Under the pieces are notes generated by a model that was not told the origin of the DNA, ran no database searches, and was given only the letters and a program-made list of their open reading frames with translations. Below, one piece after another: positions 17,726-24,471 of a stretch of 64,000 bases of DNA. The position numbers and the translations under genes were made by a program. Source of the DNA: JAGVPT01 sp963772165 (lineage in GTDB: Bacteria; Bacteroidota; Ignavibacteria; UBA10030; UBA8401); assembly GCA_963772165.1 (NCBI GenBank), contig CAVYWA010000009.1, positions 186,001 to 250,000 on the forward strand, given 5' to 3'. The first letter of the stretch is position 1; each line of letters begins with the position of its first letter.

Positions 17726-18784
17726 TCATTTTCCGATGAATCGTGTTACCGCACGATACACTTCATCCGCGCCGATGTCGTTCATGCATTTGAAATGCCC
17801 TTTCGGACACTCCGCCCTGCCGATGTGCGAGCAGGGACGGCAGTCGAGAGCATTATTTTCGATAACGACGGATTCCGTACCATACGGCGCAAAGCCGAAT
17901 TCCTTGACCGTTGAGCCGAAGACAGCAACAACTTTCCGCTGGCGTGCACAAGCGATGTGCATGAGCCCGGTGTCGTTCGTTACAATTACGTCGCAGAACT
18001 CCATTGCTGCAGAAACTTCCAACAAGGAGAACTCCCCTGAAAAGTCTATCGATGCATTCTCAAACGCATTCTGATTAATGAGCGAGGCAATCGTCCTGCA
18101 ATCGTCTTTGTCCTTCTCTCCGCCGAACACCAGAATCTTCGCATGATATTCTTTTGCAATGCGAGTGCAGACATCGGCGAACTTTTCTTTTTGCCAGCGT
18201 TTGGTATAATGTTTGGCGCCCGGACAAACACCGATGACTTTTTCAAATTCGTTGAGCCGCAGTTTCGCCATTTTCCCGGAGACGCTGAATTGGATTTCAT
18301 CGGGGATAAAAAGCTCCAGGCCCTTCCCGTCATTTGCAATTCCAAAATCTCGGACTGTTTCGATATAACGGTCCGCAACGTGAACGTTATCGCCGTACAC
18401 GTTGCGTTTCAAGTGGATTAATTGCCACCGTGCATATAATCTCTTATCGACGGTGACAACTTCTTTCGTATCGCAAAAATTCCTTAAGTATATCGTCCGA
18501 AGATTGTCATGAAGGTCGATAACCAGGTCGTACTGCTCGGCGCGGAGCGTCTCCCTCAACTCCTGGAGAGCCGGAAACCCCTTGGAATCATCGAGTTCAT
18601 GGACGACCGAGAGGTGATGATTGAACTTTGCCAGGTCGGCAAATTCTTTTTTCACGACGAAATCAACCCTTGCTTTAGGGCCGGCAGCGGCACGCAGAAC
18701 CCGTAGCAAGGGAGACGCAAGAACGATGTCTCCGATGGAACTTAATCGGAAGACAACTGTTTTATTAGGTAATAATCGTTTCAC
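17726..18784 (-). CDS. Glycosyltransferase family 9 (heptosyltransferase-like)
   Basis: It probably transfers a heptose or other sugar during lipopolysaccharide assembly on the inner face of the membrane. It has 352 residues with the GT-B pattern of ADP-heptose:LPS transferases: VVFRLSSIGDIVLASPLLR near the start, DLVIDLHDNLRTIYL, VGVCPGAKHYTKRWQ-type donor region (GVCPGAKHYTKRWQKEKFA), LVFGGEKDKDDC, and VTNDTGLMHIACA. The C-terminal CRPCSHIGRAECPKGHFKCM is the usual cysteine-rich tail. It is the first gene of a two-gene unit with the cyclase. Confidence 0.9.
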   Translation of the reverse strand: MKRLLPNKTVVFRLSSIGDIVLASPLLRVLRAAAGPKARVDFVVKKEFADLAKFNHHLSVVHELDDSKGFPALQELRETLRAEQYDLVIDLHDNLRTIYLRNFCDTKEVVTVDKRLYARWQLIHLKRNVYGDNVHVADRYIETVRDFGIANDGKGLELFIPDEIQFSVSGKMAKLRLNEFEKVIGVCPGAKHYTKRWQKEKFADVCTRIAKEYHAKILVFGGEKDKDDCRTIASLINQNAFENASIDFSGEFSLLEVSAAMEFCDVIVTNDTGLMHIACARQRKVVAVFGSTVKEFGFAPYGTESVVIENNALDCRPCSHIGRAECPKGHFKCMNDIGADEVYRAVTRFIGK

Positions 18785-18849
18785 ATGAATGGTATTTTTA
18801 GGATCGATCCAAAGTACTGTTTTGATTTTCCACTTGCAACGGAAATTGG

Positions 18850-18935
18850 TAGTGGGTCATTTTGGATGAATGTCATTGCTTCTCCCGCTCGAAGAGCGGG
18901 ATCGCAATGACATTACTCTTCAAAAGACCCCACTA
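18850..18935. repeat. Palindromic element, family C (about 40-bp arms)
   Basis: TAGTGGG...CCCGCTC (18850-18890) is followed by GAA and an imperfect reverse complement GAGCGGG...CCCACTA (18894-18935). The core GAATGTCATTG...CCCGCTCGAAGAGCG recurs at 59067-59112. It sits in the spacer between divergent genes and looks like a mobile or REP-like palindrome. Confidence 0.75.
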
Positions 18936-19052
18936 CTCGGAAATTGGCCAAGAGGTTTTCAAAACGTGATCCCTTGACTGTTCATCAATGGAAATTCTTG
19001 CGATAAAAAAAGGGATCACTCGGATCGTGAAGATTGTCCTATCACGTTTACA

Positions 19053-19083
19053 TTGATTTTCCGGCGGGCGCACGCTATATTTG
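19053..19083 (+). promoter_or_regulatory. Promoter of the AAA ATPase-VWA operon
   Basis: TTGATT (19053-19058), 17 bp, TATATTTG (19076-19083). The -10 also fits the Bacteroidota TAnnTTTG element exactly. Transcription would start near 19090, then GGAG at 19105-19108 and ATG at 19120. Confidence 0.7.
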
Positions 19084-19119
19084 TTCTGCCGTCAATCCAA
19101 AAAAGGAGTCCTAGCAAAA

Positions 19120-20631
19120 ATGTCTCGCCCTTCCACGCTCGGTGAATTGAAGAAAAGCGGATACAAAGTTCTTCCCGTTAAGGAAGAGATCCGAAAAAAT
19201 CTTATACGAAAAATTCAGAATAACGAACAGCTTTTTCCCGGCATCATAGGGTACGAAAAGACGGTCGTTCCTGCCCTCATTAATGCCATTCTCGCCAAAC
19301 ACGATATTATTCTTTTGGGGCTGCGCGGCCAGGCGAAATCGCGCATGGTGCGGCAGATTCCGACGTTGTTGGACGAATACATCCCCATCATTAAAGGAAG
19401 CGAGATCAACGATAATCCCTTTGCTCCGGTGAGTAAATTCGGAGCAGACAAGATTGCAGAACGCGGCGATGCGACAGAAGTCGAATGGATCCAGCGCGAT
19501 GCGCGATTCAGCGAAAAATTAGCGACCCCCGATGTCACGATCGCCGACCTTATCGGCGACATCGACCCTATCAAAGCGGCAACACAGCGGCTTCACTACT
19601 CGCATGAAGGGGCCATTCATTTCGGCTTGATACCGCGGAGCAACAGGGGAATTTTTGCCATCAATGAATTGCCCGACCTCCAACCGCGCATTCAAGTTGG
19701 CTTGTTCAATATCCTGGAAGAAAAAGACATTCAGATCCGCGGGTTCAACATCCGCATTCCCCTTGACGTGATGATTATTTTCACGGCGAACCCCGAGGAT
19801 TACACGAACCGGGGAAATATCATTACGCCCTTGAAGGATCGCATCGATTCGCAGATCCTTACCCATTATCCCCGGTCGCTCGACGATGCCATTGCGATTA
19901 CCGAACAGGAGGCATGGGTCCGGCGCAACGGGATGGATGCGAGGGTGCCTCATTACTTCAAAGAGATCATCGAACACATCGCGTTCGAGGCGCGCGCGAG
20001 CGAATACGTCGACCAAAAATCGGGCGTCAGTGCGCGGCTGACGATTGCGGCGATGGAAAATCTCGTAAGCAATGCCGAACGGCGCGCGATCATGTTAAAC
20101 GAGAAATGCGTTGTCCCCCGCATCTGCGATTTGCCGCATGTGCTCCCCGGTTTGACGGGAAAAATCGAACTTGTGTTCGAAGGCGAGCAGGAAGGGTCGA
20201 TCAAAGTGAGCCGCGCATTGATCGGGAAAGCCGTGCGGGCGGTATTCAAAAAATATTTTCCCGATCCGCTGCAAAAACGGCAAAGGTCTCAACAGCAGGT
20301 CCATGAAGACCCTGAGTACGGAAAGATTGTGAGCTGGTTTGAATCGGGAAACTCGCTTGAAGTCGCGGATGAGATGCCCCTCGCGGCATACTTTACGGAA
20401 CTCGACCGCGTGAAAGGGCTTCGCGACGTAACGAAGCGCCACATGAAGATCGAAGAAAGCAACAAGATCGAGCTCGCGTCGGCAATGGAATTTGTCTTGG
20501 ACGGCCTGCACCAGAACTCCAAAATTGCAAAAGATGAAGTCGAGCATATCACGACATACAAGGATATGGTGGGAAGCATTTTTACGGGACGAGGAAATGC
20601 GGGGGATTTTGAGATGGAAGAGAATAATTAA
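19120..20631 (+). CDS. MoxR/Mg-chelatase ChlI-type AAA+ ATPase
   Basis: This AAA+ ATPase is of the type that works with a VWA partner as a chaperone or metal-insertion machine. It has 503 residues from the ATG at 19120, preceded by AAAGGAG; an in-frame TTG at 19081 lies within the promoter. The P-loop is LLGLRGQAKSRM (about residue 68), the sensor/Walker B region includes GAIHFGLIPRSNRGIFAINELPDL, and IIFTANPEDYTNRGNIITPLKDR is the sensor-1/arginine-finger region. The C-terminal ~110 residues are helical and not shared with ordinary MoxR. The VWA gene follows after 126 bp. The client is unknown. Confidence 0.88.
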   Translation: MSRPSTLGELKKSGYKVLPVKEEIRKNLIRKIQNNEQLFPGIIGYEKTVVPALINAILAKHDIILLGLRGQAKSRMVRQIPTLLDEYIPIIKGSEINDNPFAPVSKFGADKIAERGDATEVEWIQRDARFSEKLATPDVTIADLIGDIDPIKAATQRLHYSHEGAIHFGLIPRSNRGIFAINELPDLQPRIQVGLFNILEEKDIQIRGFNIRIPLDVMIIFTANPEDYTNRGNIITPLKDRIDSQILTHYPRSLDDAIAITEQEAWVRRNGMDARVPHYFKEIIEHIAFEARASEYVDQKSGVSARLTIAAMENLVSNAERRAIMLNEKCVVPRICDLPHVLPGLTGKIELVFEGEQEGSIKVSRALIGKAVRAVFKKYFPDPLQKRQRSQQQVHEDPEYGKIVSWFESGNSLEVADEMPLAAYFTELDRVKGLRDVTKRHMKIEESNKIELASAMEFVLDGLHQNSKIAKDEVEHITTYKDMVGSIFTGRGNAGDFEMEENN

Positions 20632-20633
20632 GA

Positions 20634-20676
20634 GATAAGAGATAAGAAATAAGAAATAAGAGAAAAGAGAGAAGAA
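20634..20676 (+). repeat. Short tandem repeat of AAGAGAT/AAGAAAT units
   Basis: About six 8-bp purine-rich units (TAAGAGATAAGAGATAAGAA and variants) lie just after the ATPase stop codon. They fill part of the 126-bp gap to the VWA gene. Such runs are prone to slippage. Confidence 0.6.
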
Positions 20677-20757
20677 TGAAAAGCGGGGGCCAAAGAATCA
20701 TACTTGGAGAAATTGGGCAAGGTACTTTTTAGAAATTCATAATTATTAATTGTTGCC

Positions 20758-21855
20758 ATGCGTTTTCTTTATACCAAATGGACTCCCGAATCGAAGACCG
20801 ATGAACAGCGTCTTCAAAGCCTGATGCAGCTTTTCAGCCACCTGCTCGTCCAAACAAGCGGCGATGTCGAAGAGGCGATGGAGTGGCTGCGTCAGCTTGC
20901 GGAGGAATACGGTATCTTCGATGAAAATTTATCGATGGAAGACCTTATCCAAAAGCTGAAAGAGATGGGGATCATCGAAGAGGTGAACAACACGCCGGTG
21001 TTAACGACCAAAGGGGTCCAGAAGATCCGCCAGGATGCATTGCGTGAAATTTTCTCTTCCCTGAAGAAAACACCGATGGGGTCGCACGAAACACCCCACA
21101 CGGGCACGGGCGTCGAGCGTCTGAGTGAAACCAAAAAATGGGTCTTTGGGGACATGCCGACGAACATCGACCTCACGTCGACGATGACAAACGCGTTCAA
21201 ACGCGACGGCATCGAGAACTTCAACCTGATCGAAGATGACCTGGAAGTGTACGACACGGAGAATCTTTCCACTTGCGCCACGGTGCTGATGCTTGACATC
21301 AGCCATAGCATGATTCTTTACGGCGAAGACCGCATTACGCCGGCGAAACAGGTGGGGCTCGCGTTGAGTGAATTGATCATGACGAAGTTCCCGCGCGATT
21401 ACATCGCTCTTGTCGTGTTCGGCGATGATGCGAAATTAGTAAGCATTAACGAACTCCCGTTTTTGAACGTCGGTCCGTACCACACCAATACGCGGGCCGG
21501 GTTGCAGCTTGCGCGGAACCTTCTCCGCCGGTGCGGCAACGTGAACAAACAAATCTTCATGATCACGGACGGCAAACCCTCGGCGATGTTTGACGACGCC
21601 GGAAGATTGTACAAAAACTCTTTCGGGCTCGACCCGAGAATTGTGAACAAAACGCTGGACGAGGCCGTTGCATGCAGGCGGGAGAAGATCACCATTAGTA
21701 CGTTTATGGTTGCACGTGATCCATACCTTATCAACTTTGTGGAAGAATTGACCAAAGCAAACCACGGACGCGCATATTATTCTTCACTCAACGATTTAGG
21801 ACAATTTATTTTCGTGGACTACATCAGAAATAGGCGAAAACGATTTTCTTCTTGA
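20758..21855 (+). CDS. VWA-domain protein, partner of the AAA+ ATPase
   Basis: It has 365 residues with no signal peptide, so it is cytoplasmic. The first ~170 residues are helical. The C-terminal VWA domain (about 175-365) keeps the metal-binding MIDAS: DISHSM (DxSxS), the Thr in YHTNTRAGLQ, and ITDGKPSAMF (Asp). Pairing with the AAA+ gene upstream matches BchI/BchD- and MoxR/VWA-type machines, in which the VWA protein bridges the ATPase to a client. The client is not evident here. Confidence 0.88.
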   Translation: MRFLYTKWTPESKTDEQRLQSLMQLFSHLLVQTSGDVEEAMEWLRQLAEEYGIFDENLSMEDLIQKLKEMGIIEEVNNTPVLTTKGVQKIRQDALREIFSSLKKTPMGSHETPHTGTGVERLSETKKWVFGDMPTNIDLTSTMTNAFKRDGIENFNLIEDDLEVYDTENLSTCATVLMLDISHSMILYGEDRITPAKQVGLALSELIMTKFPRDYIALVVFGDDAKLVSINELPFLNVGPYHTNTRAGLQLARNLLRRCGNVNKQIFMITDGKPSAMFDDAGRLYKNSFGLDPRIVNKTLDEAVACRREKITISTFMVARDPYLINFVEELTKANHGRAYYSSLNDLGQFIFVDYIRNRRKRFSS

Positions 21856-21893
21856 ACGTCACTCCATTAACACCCACAGCACAGTATTTTCTT

Positions 21894-21923
21894 TTGAAAA
21901 GGGATCAATCAATTCTTACATTG
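21894..21923 (+). promoter_or_regulatory. Putative promoter of the porin-cytochrome operon
   Basis: TTGAAA (21894-21899), 17 bp, TACATT (21917-21922) followed by G. It lies 44 bp before the ATG at 21967. Confidence 0.55.
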
Positions 21924-21966
21924 GCTAAGCCATTTTCAAACAGCGTTGGACAACAATGAGAAAGAA

Positions 21967-23154
21967 ATGAAGAAATTAGCCGTACTGTGTGTTGTTATGT
22001 TGATGATGCTCGCCGCAACAAACGGGCTTTTTGCACTTCCGAGATTCGCCAGCAGGGAAGGAGTGAAATGCCAGGCGTGTCATGTGGACCCGACCGGCGG
22101 AGGAATGAGAAATATTTTCGGCTCCACGTACGGCCGTGAGGAGCTCCCGATCAAAACCTATAAAAGCGTCATCGACACGACCGATGACGGCAAAGTTTCG
22201 ATAACAAAAGAGGATATCACAAACATCGACGATTTCTCTACCGCCATCACGCCGAATCTTTCGTACGGCGCAGACTTTCGCACTCTCTATTTCTACGAGG
22301 CCAATAGCAAAACGTCGAGCATTTTTCAAATGCAGGGGGATCTTTACCTGAACTTCCGGTTGAATAGGCAGTTTTTCCTTTATGTTGATAAAGGGTTGTA
22401 TTCGGGGTTCGAAGCATTCGGGCTGGCAAAGGTTTTACCGCTCGACGGCTACCTTAAAGTGGGTCAATTTATCCCGTCGTACGGCACGAAGATCGATGAC
22501 CACACGACATTTATTCGCGGAGGACCGTACTTCCCCCTCAATCCAGCTCTCTCCATGTATCCTCAGGGACTGGTGTTCGGTGATCATGCCGAGCAAACAG
22601 GAATAGAGGCAGGGATCTCCCCGAGCATCTTCTCGTTGCAAGTCGGGATGTTCAATGGTGCGCCGAGTGCAGGACTCAACGGAACCAATGCAACGAAATT
22701 CAAGACTATTTCTGTCCGCGGGGATGCAACAATTCAAACTGAACGGATCAATGTGAATTTCGGGGGATCTTTCTATAACGATCCCAACCCCGACCCGACC
22801 GAAAAAGCAACATTTTATGGGGGCTTCGGTTCCGTAACGGTTCTTAAATCGTTGACCTTGAACGGGGAATTCGATTACATTCAGACTCCCGTCGCCGGGG
22901 CCAACACCACTGGCTTCATGAGCTACACCGAACTGAATTATGTACTCACCAACGGCGTCGACGTGAAGCTCGGGTATGATTTTTACGATCCGGACAAGAA
23001 TCTCAAAACGGGAAGCGAAGCCAGGACCACGATCGGAGCGGAGTTTTTCCTGATGAGCGGTGTTGAAGTACGTCCGCTGTATCGATTTAACATGGAACAG
23101 CCCACTGAATTAAACAACGACGAGTTTGATTTAATGTTCCACTTCTTCATATAA
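21967..23154 (+). CDS. Outer-membrane beta-barrel with N-terminal monohaem motif
   Basis: It has 395 residues from the ATG at 21967; the frame extends to a TTG at 21946. A signal peptide (MKKLAVLCVVMLMMLAATNGLFA) is followed at once by REGVKCQACHVDPTGGGMRN, a CxxCH haem-c site. From about residue 90 the sequence alternates polar and hydrophobic residues, with aromatic girdles and many Gly/Asn turns, and ends FDLMFHFFI with a terminal aromatic: a typical barrel. A haem fused to a porin-like barrel suggests electron transfer across the outer membrane. It heads an operon with two more monohaem proteins. Fold and role are inferred. Confidence 0.8.
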   Translation: MKKLAVLCVVMLMMLAATNGLFALPRFASREGVKCQACHVDPTGGGMRNIFGSTYGREELPIKTYKSVIDTTDDGKVSITKEDITNIDDFSTAITPNLSYGADFRTLYFYEANSKTSSIFQMQGDLYLNFRLNRQFFLYVDKGLYSGFEAFGLAKVLPLDGYLKVGQFIPSYGTKIDDHTTFIRGGPYFPLNPALSMYPQGLVFGDHAEQTGIEAGISPSIFSLQVGMFNGAPSAGLNGTNATKFKTISVRGDATIQTERINVNFGGSFYNDPNPDPTEKATFYGGFGSVTVLKSLTLNGEFDYIQTPVAGANTTGFMSYTELNYVLTNGVDVKLGYDFYDPDKNLKTGSEARTTIGAEFFLMSGVEVRPLYRFNMEQPTELNNDEFDLMFHFFI

Positions 23155-23170
23155 CAGTAAGGAGATCATA

Positions 23171-23828
23171 GTGCCAATGAAGAATGTTTGCTTCATCGGA
23201 ATATTCGCCGCATTTCTGCTTGCTGGCGTTGAATGGCTGCACCGACATGGGGAGCAATGTTCCCCAGCCGGCTGTTGTTCCTGTCATTACTGCAATTCAA
23301 CCCGACTCAGCTTTTGCTGGAGACACACTCAAGATCTTCGGAATTAATTTCGACACAACACAAGGTTCAAGCGTCGTTTCCGTCGGCGGAACGATTGCAG
23401 ATACCGTTTACCTGTGGAGCATAGCGGAAATCGACGTCAAAGTCCCAGCCTCCGCTGCAACGGGAAATGTAAGTGTGAGCGTCAATGGAACAACGAGTAA
23501 TACTCTGGCATTTAAAGTTCGCGGAACCGTCGTTCCACTCGTCTCCTTCAAAAATGATGTCTTTCCGATCTTCCAAGGTAAGGGATGTGTCACCTGCCAC
23601 GGAGGCAACGGCAATCTCTTCCTCGACAACTACCAGGATTTGATGTCCGGCACGAGTAACCACGGACCCGTTGTGATTCCTGGTAATGGAGAAGGGAGCG
23701 TGATAATTAAAAAACTGCGAGGAACTGCGGGTTTTGGAAGCCAGATGCCGCTCGGCGGACCGTATCTCCCCGATGCGACAATCGCCTTAATTTCACTTTG
23801 GATCACTCAAGGGGCGCTCAATAATTAA
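23171..23828 (+). CDS. IPT/TIG-domain monohaem c-type protein, probable frameshift in the signal peptide
   Basis: The main frame (ATG 23184 to 23828) gives an IPT/TIG Ig-like domain (about residues 32-110) and then a planctomycete-type cytochrome c unit, FKNDVFPIF...CVTCHGG...GSQMPLGG. That frame lacks a proper signal peptide. A GTG at 23171 with AAGGAG 7 nt upstream begins MPMKNVCFIGIFAAFLLAG in another frame. Joining the two at about 23226-23233 yields a lipoprotein-type leader ending LNGC. So either one base was lost or gained, or secretion is broken. It is the second gene of the porin-cytochrome operon and probably a surface or periplasmic electron carrier. Confidence 0.75.
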
Positions 23829-23860
23829 TGTTCTTTGAACCAAACAGGAGATCGTTCAGA

Positions 23861-24250
23861 ATGAAGTTGTTCGTATCACTCTTCTTTGCCATGCTGTTTG
23901 CCTGCCTTTCTTTCGTTACGGCCCAGGAAAGCTCTGCGGAACAAAAGAAACATGTTTCGTTTTCGAAGGATGTGTTCCCGATCATCAAACAACGCTGCTT
24001 GCCATGCCATGCCTCGGACAGTGAAAACCCGAGCGAGTTCTTCATGGAATCGTTTTCCGATATTATGAAAGGGGGAAAACACGGAAAGCCGATCATCCCT
24101 AAAAATGGAGACGGGAGCATCCTTGTGGAGAAAATAAAGCCGTCCCCTCCGTTCGGCGATCAAATGCCGCTCATGACAAAGAAAAAATTGACCGACGAGG
24201 AGATCAGGATTTTCAAGGAATGGATCGACCAGGGGGCAAAAAGAAATTAG
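23861..24250 (+). CDS. Small monohaem c-type cytochrome (planctomycete-type)
   Basis: It has 129 residues from the ATG at 23861, with AGGAG 11 nt upstream. The signal peptide is MKLFVSLFFAMLFACLSFVTAQ. A single haem site, CLPCH, lies in VSFSKDVFPIIKQRCLPCHAS, with the distal Met probably in FGDQMPLM. It is homologous in layout to the cytochrome part of the preceding gene (DVFPI...C..CH...GDGSI...QMPL), so the two probably arose by duplication. It is the third gene of the operon and ends before a strong terminator. Confidence 0.88.
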   Translation: MKLFVSLFFAMLFACLSFVTAQESSAEQKKHVSFSKDVFPIIKQRCLPCHASDSENPSEFFMESFSDIMKGGKHGKPIIPKNGDGSILVEKIKPSPPFGDQMPLMTKKKLTDEEIRIFKEWIDQGAKRN

Positions 24251-24341
24251 AGCCTTTCGGATACCTACAATCATACTTTACCGCTCACGAAGCGATGCCT
24301 CCGGCACAAAACGCAGGGGATGCAAAGCAAGAAGGTCAAAG

Positions 24342-24378
24342 AAAAAGGCTTCGGAAATATTCCGCAGCCTTTTTCTTT
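24342..24378 (+). terminator. Bidirectional rho-independent terminator
   Basis: AAAAAGGCTTCGGAA pairs with TTCCGCAGCCTTTTT around a TA loop, followed by CTTTT. The flanking A and T runs let it work from both sides. It separates the cytochrome operon from the convergent phosphatase gene. Confidence 0.8.
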
Positions 24379-24471
24379 TATCGCTCGGATTGAAGGATGT
24401 ATTTTCCAGGGCAACAGCTTCGAAAGCTCAATCATCATACAGCAGCACCATGACGCTGCCCATGATCCACA

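Noticed and set aside
20634..20676. Purine-rich tandem repeat as a regulatory element of the VWA gene
   Set aside because: It is a short slippage-type repeat with no palindrome or promoter match; nothing links it to regulation.
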